The notes beneath the pieces were generated by a model. The model saw nothing but the letters and a program-made list of their open reading frames with translations, searched no databases and was not told the origin of the DNA. Below are positions 54,224 to 64,000 of a stretch of 64,000 nucleotides of DNA, in pieces. Positions within the stretch are counted from its first letter, which is position 1, and each line of letters begins with the position of its first letter. The position numbers were made by a program, and so were the translations under genes. The stretch lies in assembly GCA_026874595.1 (NCBI GenBank), contig CM049306.1, forward strand, positions 21,011,019-21,075,018, given 5' to 3'. The stretch comes from Sipunculus nudus (lineage: Eukaryota; Annelida; Sipuncula; Golfingiida; Sipunculidae).

Positions 54224-56990
54224 TTAGTGTATATTATGTAAGCGCACGAAATGTATGAATGCAAACTCAGAAAAATGTCATGGTTAACCAACTCGATGGC
54301 TGCTTAACATGCAGGGCAATTCCGCACACCAGAACAATGGCCGCCCGAATATTCCAGTGAAAGTCTCACGCCCTTGTTTACAAAAAACAAAATGACCTAG
54401 CTTACCATATTTTAAGAATCCTTCGAACAAATCCATATTATTGCAAACCAGATTACCTGAAAAATTTCACCAGAATCCGTCTTTAAAACACCAAGTAAAG
54501 TTGATAAACAAACAAGGGACCACTTCTTCTGCTTCCTCGATACGGCTTTTAGGGTTATATCCTTAAAATATAAGTGAAAATTGAACCTCACGGGGTATAT
54601 ATAAGGTTACACAATTAGGGATATATACCTGAATATCATCATAATACCATTCAGTCGGCATATTGCAGTGTTCTGGTCACTTGCTGAGCTATGTGTCGAT
54701 AAAACAGGGTACACCCACTTAACTCCTCAAAGGTATAAATCGGAATACATGAGATTAAATACTCATTGTGTTATTCTAGTAAATTTCACTTGTTATATAT
54801 TATCACTTATTTCTCACATTATCATATGAAATAAAGAATTGAGTTATATATTAAATACTATCGCTGTTACCATATTTGCCTTGAAAATAATGGTTGTCTA
54901 TTATTATTCAATACCTTCCCCCTTTTATTAAACGCATGGTTATAATGTGATAAAATAATACGAGTTGAGACCATAGGAAAGCGTTGCACCTCCTCCGTGT
55001 CGTACATATGGTTATAAGGTTATTTTTTTTTTTTCAGAAAATGTGAGACGACATAAATATTTTTTCATTAAAGGAAATCATAGAAGACGGCATCAAAAGC
55101 ACTAGAAGAATTACAAAGTGACACTTTGATAAAAGATTATGGGAATGTGAGAATAAAGGTACCAGTTGTTGTGGTTTTGGTCGGATAGGAACAGATCTGA
55201 AGGAAATCTATCAACCTACAATGGACCAGTGCCCTCCTCAGTGGCAACCTGTCATATTAGTCTCCGAGATACATGTATATACAGGAAAATTGATTCGCAC
55301 CGCGCATATTTGGTTACACAACCCGAGTTACTGACCGGAAAGTGCGAAACCTGTATGTATGATAGTCCGTAAGTGCACGTTACCTTCTAGTCCGCATACA
55401 GCAACGTTCTGGTCATTTGCCCAGGTATGTGGCGTGGCCCTCGGGACCCTCACGTTGCCCTCCCAAGGGATTTCTAGGTAAAATACGGACGTGAGCATAC
55501 CAGTGTCTATACATTCTAAATACCGGTCTTTATTCTTTCAGAGACGCATCAGGCGGGACGTATTGAATCAAGCATGCATGGATTGCGAAGGGTAATTATA
55601 TGGAGGAATGGTTTCAAGACCACTCGCCCAAACACCTGTTTAATTGAAGTACCGGCAGATGATAAATAAGTGTTCTTATTTTTGTTTGCGAACCCGTATT
55701 TATGAATAATGAGAAGGCTGGGACAAAGTTCACTTTTCATACCAATGAAGCTACTTTAATCTAGATTTCCTTGGAAATCTTTTCTACAGAGAGTTTTTTT
55801 CTTTGAGCAACAGACCTAGAAACTGAAAGATGTCTATATATCCATGGGACTCAGCAGGGGCCAACCAATACAATTATAAGTCCATTCAGATTTTTAGTGT
55901 AGAATTTTCATTGTACTTAGTATTAATTCAAAGTGTTATATTTATCTGCATGAAACAAATATCCCATGGATGTTAAATGTTAAATAAGATATTATATCCG
56001 TACAAAATTCCTCATAAAAAATGTTCATATCACACATACAGCAGCAATATAGCTTTTCCTGGTGGCAATCAGACACTCTTTGTGGTCATCTTATTTATAT
56101 ATAGGTCATTTCCTTGATTGTGATCATATATAGGATCATATATAAAATACTTTGACACACTTTACCGCGTAAAAAAATCCATTGTACTTCATATTTAAAA
56201 AAATCAGATGACATTTAAAAATTCAAAAATTCGGAAATTGAACTTTTCGTGATAATTTCTGTTTAAATTACATCCCCTCTACAGAAAAAAATAATCTAAT
56301 TCCCGTTGTTCATTTTTCATTGTTTAGAGATTTTATATTTTACATTTTTCTTAAGAAGAAATATATATCTATTTGTCAGGGCAAGTCTGGTTCTGCAAAA
56401 GAGCGTGACATTTAATATTTTAGCGTTCATTTTTCCGTGATAAATTTCATTTCGTAACATATGTCAATATTTTCTTACACTTTTTTCACTCTTTCCCCGG
56501 CGGTGTGTTTGTAGCAAACATATTTCAGTCTCAAATTAAGGCATCAGAATGTTAAAACATCCAGCTATATCCAACAAAAATATAAAAACGTAGCCAAGGC
56601 AATGATTTATCATTATCTGTAGCCATAGAAGAAGGAAATCTGAAATCAAGAGTAGGTGTTTATCATACGATATCCTTTTAATCCTCAGACCCTGCATCTG
56701 AATAACAGCAATGATCCTGCAGATACGGAGTGAAATTCAAAAAGCCTGACTCCAAAATCCAATGACGTTTTGCAGTGAGATAGATTTAAGCCTGTCCCTG
56801 TTTAGAACACACTATTTCATTTGGTATTCTTCAATGATTTAAGTCATGCAAATGAACAAAAGTACGCACAATCCCGCATAAATTCCAGGCAAGGCAGGGG
56901 AACTTGGACTTTACATTCAAGCTTGACGGCCATCTCATTTCACGCAAGCGCGCTTGAGTTTTGTTAGTGTTACCGCAGCACAAGCTTGTA
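53604..56990. other. Intergenic region, no gene recognised
   Basis: (AT)n tracts lie at 53942-53979 and 54172-54221. A duplicated phrase (GTTCTGGTCA.TTGC) occurs near 54670 and 55410. No exon with splice support was found. Confidence 0.4.
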
Positions 56991-56997
56991 CGCTGAA

Positions 56998-57007
56998 TAT
57001 ATATAAA
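56998..57007 (+). promoter_or_regulatory. TATA box
   Basis: TATATATAAA lies about 25-30 bp before a GC-richer, purine-rich stretch that looks like a first exon ending in a strong donor. Confidence 0.45.
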
Positions 57008-57029
57008 CACCAGGCCACAGAGAGAGGCC

Positions 57030-57183
57030 AGAGTGAGAGCGAGTCTAGCAGACGACAGTTTCGGCACACGGCGCGTTTTCGATCCTACGGAGCTCACAGC
57101 GTTTGGTGAAAGATATTTCGTTCAATATTACCCACAACAACAGTATCATGTAGGCGTTAGAGACTCCTGTCACAAGACTCAGA
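57030..57183 (+). other. Probable non-coding first exon of a plus-strand gene
   Basis: It begins about 25 bp after the TATA box and ends at overlapping strong donors (AGA|GTGAGT at 57183, or GTAAGC five bases later). Its only ATG is followed at once by TAG, so it would be 5'UTR. The coding exons of this gene were not identified and may lie beyond the window. Confidence 0.4.
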
Positions 57184-60100
57184 GTGAGTAAGCTCTTTAT
57201 GTTTTTAATTAATACGGCACATTTGTAATCAGTTGAAAGTTTAACATATGCGGTGAGCTGTCCCGCACGAGTACGCCTGGTTCATTGTACTGTTTGATCA
57301 GTTTGGCCAATACCAGGTCCTTGCGTTATGCTAGACGTGAATAGCCCGATGTATTTTATAAGGTGTTTTCGGTTTCCTCTATACGTAGCCTTATGCTTAC
57401 AAATATGCACACGTGTACTTTCTCTTTTTTATTCAGAACCAGCATGTCCTATGTTAATTTATATATTAAAAGAATACAATGTATTTTTTGGTAAGGAAGT
57501 GGATGATACGGTTCAGGTAATGTTTTTAATTGGGTCTTCTCAATTTACGTTCCCGCAATATTAATTAAACCCCTCACATTTCAATATACAATACCTTAAA
57601 CCCCCCCCCCCCCCTTCCCATTTTCCTGATGAAAAGATCCTGTTTTTCCTTGACTAAAGGTGTATTAGGATATTTACCTAGATCCAGTTGTGGTTCTGTT
57701 GTAACACAGACATTTTACAACAGAGCAACAACTGGGTCTAGATAATTACAAATACTTGTTGTTATATGTATAGTTCTATATAGTTTAATATACAAGTTGA
57801 ATCAATAGTCGCATTTTTATTTATTCTTTGAAGTAAATTATTAAATGATAATAATAAACAGTATTAAACACTTTTGTTAATCATCGCTGACGTCCCGAAA
57901 ACCAGAATCAAATCTGAATTGTCTGTTCGACTTTTTTTTTTCATCAAACGTTTCTCCCTCCTCCACCCCCGCCCCGGCCCATTTCAAAAGGAAATCGATC
58001 CTTGGTTGGAGTGTTAGACTGGTGGAGCTTGCTTATAGATAAATAAATATCGACATTAACAAGTATAGGATCTGATACATGCACCAGTTCCAAAATTTAC
58101 ACATTGTGTTTATTACCATTTGCCTTATACATGTGACCAGAGTATTAGCCATGAAGTTATAACTATAAATGTAAAATAATGTGTCTGTATTTCTCTATGT
58201 TGCCATATATTTGGTAATACTTTTAAAGGAAGTACGCTAGTAATAGCACATGAACACAAACCATGAACAGGTCTGTATATCGACTTAACACCAGCTATAA
58301 GGAATAGTGTAACACCGCTGCACCGTGTTATAGGCACAGCCTAATGTTTATTTTCCGACCCAGAGTTGATATAATCATTGGTTGTGTTATTTTTCAAGTC
58401 TTCGCCATACTGCTGGTATACACATTTAAGCCTCTTCAGCTCAAAATATAACCAGGATATTGTGAACCATACGTATACCTGATGTTGATCAAAGGTAGAC
58501 ATTCATGTAGGTATGGATTGTATCACCTTACATATAATATACATGATATGATCAATATATAGCGGGGTGCAGGCGACAGTTCATCCGATAACGCACACAG
58601 TCATCATGCAGTGAAAGGTGCCAATATATACCTGTGTGTGTCATATATAACAACACATCGTATTCGCGTATACAGTGTACGTCAGTTTTAATGATTCAGC
58701 CAATATCATAGTTTTATATATGTATCTGTCAGGAAAAGTTATTTATTTTTATTGTAACAGCTGCATCGCAGTATAGGTTTTTACAATATGTACCTGCGTA
58801 TTTTGAGATGTAACTGCCAGATATATATTGTAACAATTCATTTGAATGTTGAAAATAAAATTCAAATCGACAAAAGTACTTATGTATAGACAGTGCACAT
58901 TTGTAATATTGATATGTAAGACACAGTAGAACCTCCGAATCATGGATAACGTGTACTGTAACTATTACGGTAAAATATTTAATAATTCATTAAAAATGAA
59001 ATTTTCAATGTTAGTCTGAGTTTTTCAAGTTTAACTGATGCACCAAATATGGATAAGGGGTGTAACCACGCTGCTTGTACCACACGTGTACAAGACCATT
59101 ACAGCTGTGTACAAAACGGAATGTGAAGTAACGAGAGATTTGTTGATTTTGGCCGCATGCAGCGCTTGCCGTGCTGTAGAACTTTACTAATAAGAAGTGG
59201 TGACACACTCAGATCTAAACATAACTCCTTATTTGTGTACGGGTATTGTAAAAGGTTAAGTTCCTGCATTTGATCATAAATATTTGGGTGAGGTGGTTTG
59301 TGACTAGCTAAATTGTTGTGCCGCTTGAACGTCATAATTGTTAACATCTTTCCGACACATTTCACAAATTTTATAAACATTTTATTGATAAAACGTCCCA
59401 TTGTATTATAGGACTGGCTGGGCTTACTCACCAAAGAACTCCAACACAACTTTACAAGCGTCACGGGTTGGTGTAAATCTGGAAACTGACTGCCACATAG
59501 CTTTTTATACAAGTGCATTTACCTTTATTTTTCTGTTTATATGACGATGGAAATGATGGAAATGACAGGCAAAATGGAGTTATTTCGTTAATGTTTCATA
59601 TATTCACTCTACAATGTATAATGTACGTTCTTTCACTGCGGGTTATTGTATATATTTCCGGAGAAAAACAAAGGTGGCTTTTATTTGTTTCTTTTATTTG
59701 TACTTTGATTTACCGTTGTAAAAGGTATGTTGACAATTATTTAAGGACAATTTTTATGTCCAAGAATGAGAAAATTAAGGATCTGTCATACAGAATCCGA
59801 GCTATCCATTTATAGTTTAACGCCTCAGTGGTGAACTTTGAGATTACTAAAGACATTTGTGCTGTAGGTCATTGCGTGCTGGAGGTCTTTAATAAAACCG
59901 TCAGTCAGCGACCTTTAATCTGGTCTGATTACTTCCAGAATAAAATCAGTAACAGGTGTGTCGTGGTACATGCGTTTAACCGCTGAGATCATTACGGTAA
60001 CAGGGCGCCATGCTACCGAAAATGATCCAAATTGCCATCAGTTTGGACATGTTGGGATGCCCTTGGAAAGGAGCCAAACATCCGGAATTGATATGGGCGT

Positions 60101-61984
60101 TGGTGGATTGGACAATTTAAGCGAGAGTTTTGTGCTTGCGATCCAGAAAAAACGATGTCAGTTTACATTTCACTAGTATTACTGATAATTTTATAAACCT
60201 TCATATAATTTTTTATAATATTTTATACATAAACAGGTCATGGAGGTTCACATGCACATTTCAAAATTTACGCTCAGTTGAAGAGAATTACGCTCATATA
60301 AACGTAAATTCAAATAGATAATATTATTTAATATTTTACACTGAATAATGTTAGCAATGATACAAATGATAACGGTAATAATGATAATACTCATTGGAAG
60401 AAGAATTATCTAATAAGTTTCCTACATATTATTCGGTTAAAGCAAATTTCAAACTAATAATTATAAATTTTAGCGAAATTATAAACCAAAATGAATAAAC
60501 ATCAGTGCAGTGAATACAACTGATGTCATGTGTGCTGGCAATGCTGGCCATTACGGTGCACCTATCACAGCCCGTCTGTTTTTCACATGGTGGTTAGCTT
60601 TCACCCCGGTGGGAGCCCGACATCACAGGATCACGAATCGTTTACGGCGCTGTATAGGAGCATCGGGTCGTGTACCGGGTCCCGCTGGGGCGGGGTGTGC
60701 GATCTATAGTGCTGCATGTGTTATGTACAATAGGAACACTGCAGGCATTATCCGTAACATCAGAGGGTATGATACTGATGTACGTCTTGCATATCAATTC
60801 AAGCAATATGTTTGTATTGGTACAAACACACATATAAGATATATAGAGAGAAAATATCATGTGCAAATTCGTGAATAATAACGTTAATTTCTGTTCCAAT
60901 TCTATGTCATCTTGTGTGATCTTAAAACAAGACCCATCGGTTTACTTTAGGTACATTAAGTTATAGTGACGTACACAATATAGGCTACTTCTACAACCAT
61001 GATGCTGTTTGTGATCCCAGTCAAAGGAGAGAACAAAACATTGACACACAGTGAACACTCTATTCAGCATAAGAGTACAGACATGCGCATGATCTTAGAT
61101 GGCACTTTCCTCCTTATTTTCCTTGAATTATATTTTCCTGGTTTCACTTAAGTTATTATATATCCAGTTTTCCTAATATAGGCGAATCTAATGTCAATGT
61201 CATCTTTGGACAGTGGCTGGAGGACTAGACATTGTGTGATCCTACTGAAAGCAAGATAGCTTCTCAGGATCCACTTAAATGATAATGTATACATCACGTT
61301 TGCTACATGTTGCATAGCTCGGCTATAATGAATGGGTTGACCGCTGGTCAACACAAATAGAAACATGTGAAGCATCCCACACATACGTAGACCACGATAC
61401 TTGATGGGGAGGGAATTCAAGTCACTAAAGTATTCCTTGTCACATACTCTTCCGCCTGCTCTCTATATAAACCGTGAGAACATACTCTTTGGTAAAGGGC
61501 TTACATATGACGTCACGTGGTCTTTAAAGGTTTAACTGAAGTGTCGCGAGAACGAGAGTCAACGAGACATTATTCCACTCTGACCCCTGGCGGAACAGAC
61601 ATTTATCTATGTTTAAGGTCACGCCTGGTGGTCAAATAGCGAGTTCTTTGAACCGCGTGACCTCGCAAGAACTTTGAACTCTTTGTCCCGGAGGGTTTTT
61701 ACATATGTTTACGTTAGTAAGCTTACATGACGTCCGAACAGGTCATAGTTATTAGCTGTTACCCCCGAGAGCGTGGCACTGAATCTATTATCCTTAAACC
61801 ACAATATGTATTAAACAAGGCAGCATTTCATGCTTAATAGGTCTGTATATCCCGGTATACAGGTCTGGATTCAGCTAGCATGATTAGCTTGTTATGGATC
61901 TGTGCTGTTCCCAAGGTACGGTTCAATGATATATGCCAGTGTGCCATTGGTGCAAGACGTATATAATAGCCGTCTTGTTAGTAG
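57184..61984. other. Intron or intergenic DNA
   Basis: A poly(C) tract lies at 57600-57614. Open frames at 59099-59518 (minus, 139 codons) and 60510-60878 (plus, 122 codons, more GC-rich than its surroundings) have no recognisable domain, hydrophobic segment or splice support; either could be chance. Nothing else was recognised. Confidence 0.35.
61958..61967 (+). promoter_or_regulatory. TATA-like box
   Basis: The sequence GTATATAATA lies downstream of a CCATTGG (CCAAT-type) motif at 61944-61950 and upstream of an exon-like stretch ending in a good donor. It competes with the idea that the stretch is an internal exon. Confidence 0.3.
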
Positions 61985-62099
61985 CTAAGGCTAAAGCCGG
62001 TTGTAGTGTGCGACCAGCAGGATTTTCCGTGTGATGAGTATGACTGTATTGACAGACACTGTCCATCGTGTGAACACTTAAAACGTCGGTGTTTAGAAG
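61985..62099 (+). CDS. Possible cysteine-rich exon, BAFF-receptor-like spacing
   Basis: The frame is open from 61985 to donor G|GTAAGC at 62099/62100: CDQQDFPCDEYDCIDRHCPS, then CEHLKRRCLE. The stretch Y-D-x-I-x3-C-x2-C equals the [FY]-D-x-L-x3-C-x2-C signature of the BAFF-R, BCMA and TACI cysteine-rich domains. There is no in-frame ATG (stop TAG at 61982) and only a weak acceptor, so it would need an upstream coding exon. It may equally be a non-coding first exon. Confidence 0.28.
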
Positions 62100-63863
62100 G
62101 TAAGCACAGCTACAGAATTTATTTGTAAAGGATCGTTTACTAGTGGCTGGTTAGGGTCTGCATCGTGATGTATTAAATTACATCGATTGATCTTTATTAA
62201 ACCATTACCTGTAGCCACTTCGGTCAGTTTTCCCATCGTCGCCTGTTTATCGATTTATGATGTCTGCCCCTATGAAATGTGTGTTACAATTGGCTTTGTC
62301 ACTTATCAGGGTGTTTAAACATTTGTAAAACTGAAAAAAAGAAACCTGTGGGGGTTATATTATATGCTGATACTTTTATTTTCTGAAAATAACATTTTGT
62401 GATTTTAGAAGTCATTTTCTATGTGTATACATGTCCTCGGTTGCCAGTTTCCCGATAAAGCCTAGAGATAAGTGTCCCCTTTTCCAGTCTGGAATAAGCC
62501 AGATAATTAGATAAAAATGGCACAAATTAGGGGAAATTCAGGGAATTTGATTGTCCAACAAGAGAAAGTGGTCATATATTTATATACTAATTTTTCTCTG
62601 TATAATTATATTGACGGTTGGCACTGGTGGCTTTTTACTGTAGAAATTCTGTTCGCAGTGCTTGCGTAAATACAGTTGCTACATACAATATAAAACAGAT
62701 AACAAATATTTTTGTTTCCTTATATTTACTACAAATATGGTTCTTTCCAACGACATTAAACATGTTTTAAACTTGATGTATAATGAAAAAAAGTGCTGGA
62801 ATTTTTAAATTTCATCATGGAAGTTTTCGAAGAAAATTCATAAAATCCTTTGAATCCTACTGTGCATGCACCTAAAGATAATTTACAAATGAAAATTTAT
62901 AGGCAAGATCTACAGAATTGTAAAGTTTGGAAAACCACCGAAATTAAAAAATAGTGTAAATTACATTTTTCTTAATGTATAAATTAAAAGGTTTTACCGG
63001 TATGTACATAACTGGAAAGAAGTTTCAAGGTTGACGCCGCTATTTTAAATGGCGGTCCCTTGATTTAGCATAAGTTTATAAAGCAAAAGAGTGGTATATT
63101 AATTCATCTTCCTTGCAGAAATAATGCTATGAGTATTGCATTTATGATCATAAGATGAATCAAGGATCAGTCATTATTGTAATTATCAACTTCATGATAA
63201 TAAGATATATGGACTTCCGACCGCACAAAGGTGATGTCACAAATACTCCTTCTTGCATAAACAGAACAAAGGGGCCGGTTACGTACACCATAGAAATGAA
63301 CTTGCTAACACATAAGTATAAATTCCTTGATGCATTATAGCCCAATATACGCTACAGCGGTATGAAGCTTTCACGATGGTATCAGTCTATACAGGTACGA
63401 TATTATCAGCGTTGCTGAGTGTGAGTTATCTATGTGTATAAATAAGTATTGCTTCCCTTAATAGGTGTGCCAAATGATTTGAATTACCGACTTACAAAGG
63501 CCGAGACGGGGAAATCATGCCGGGAGGTAGAGAATTTTAATGCTACCTCGCCATGCAAAGTCTCTCTCCCTCGCATTTCACGGAACCTTGCTTCGCAATA
63601 ATACAAATACTTTGTTAAGACTCCCGCAAGTGTTAGTCAGTGTTATATTTGAATACAGAATATCCAAAAAGGACGTTGCTCCTAAATTAAGAGTGCTTTC
63701 CGGAATGATTCATTTGAAAAAAAAAAAATGTATCATTGCTAGCGACAACTTCGATACGGGAGATACAGTTTCTACAACCGTGGCCATTTAAACTTTAAAT
63801 TGTCTTCAGAGAAGTATGCCCTACCTGTACTGAGGTAGGAAACAAAATTTGTGATTGAATACC

Positions 63864-63915
<52 letters not shown>

Positions 63916-64000
63916 CTTTTAATAGGCCCCGTTGTCAGTTAATGGATTCCTGCAACAATGTCCTAATCCTTATTTTAATATTTGATATTCAAACAAGTGA
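62100..64000. other. Right end of the window, no gene recognised
   Basis: AT-rich DNA follows a strong donor at 62100 and may be intron. An (AT)n tract lies at 63866-63913. The 83-codon frame at 63540-63791 has no recognisable domain. Confidence 0.35.

Noticed and set aside
59099-59518. 139-codon minus-strand ORF
   Set aside because: No domain, signal peptide, splice sites or biased composition; a chance ORF of this size is plausible in 64 kb.
60510-60878. 122-codon plus-strand ORF in a GC-richer patch
   Set aside because: No recognisable domain and no support for start or splicing; the composition shift alone is not enough.

Overview
Animal nuclear DNA: AT-rich, with small coding exons flanked by canonical GT/AG sites, kilobase introns, non-LTR retrotransposons with poly(A) tails, hAT-type elements with 8-bp target duplications, a tRNA-derived SINE and many minisatellites. 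Protein families and repeat types fit a lophotrochozoan invertebrate, most likely a mollusc; the phylum is an inference. All gene models were built by eye from splice sites and reading-frame phase.

Layout. (1) 1-5.8 kb, minus strand: 5' part of an optineurin/NEMO-family gene (four coding exons, running off the left edge), with a palindromic NF-kB site near its predicted 5' end. (2) 7.2-24.6 kb, plus strand, head-to-head with it: a gene for an ankyrin-repeat SOCS-box (ASB) protein of about 322 residues. Two consecutive 104-nt exons of this gene have the same phases and encode aligned versions of one ankyrin repeat; they look mutually exclusive. Its introns hold a 47-bp minisatellite apparently made from the end of exon 2, a CR1/L2/Jockey-like LINE broken by a hAT element, two more tandem arrays, and a duplicate of the last exon's acceptor. 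(3) 24.6-31 kb: no confident gene; one fold-back element. (4) 31.3-38 kb, minus strand: two tandem paralogous genes for small secreted or membrane proteins with a Shisa-like cysteine-rich ectodomain, each with an NRF1-type palindrome 130-160 bp before the ATG. (5) 38-49.6 kb: repeats only, including a SINE and a hAT MITE. (6) 49.66-53.6 kb: a recent 5'-truncated L1/Tx1-like LINE with one long intact ORF. (7) 53.7-64 kb: mostly non-coding; a TATA-type promoter with a probable first exon at 57.0 kb, and at 62.0 kb a possible cysteine-rich exon whose spacing matches BAFF-receptor-type domains.

Shared biology, as inference: optineurin/NEMO proteins act in ubiquitin-dependent NF-kB signalling and autophagy, and ASB proteins are substrate receptors of Cullin-5 ubiquitin ligases. 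The two divergent genes may share a 1.3-kb promoter region, but nothing here proves joint function.
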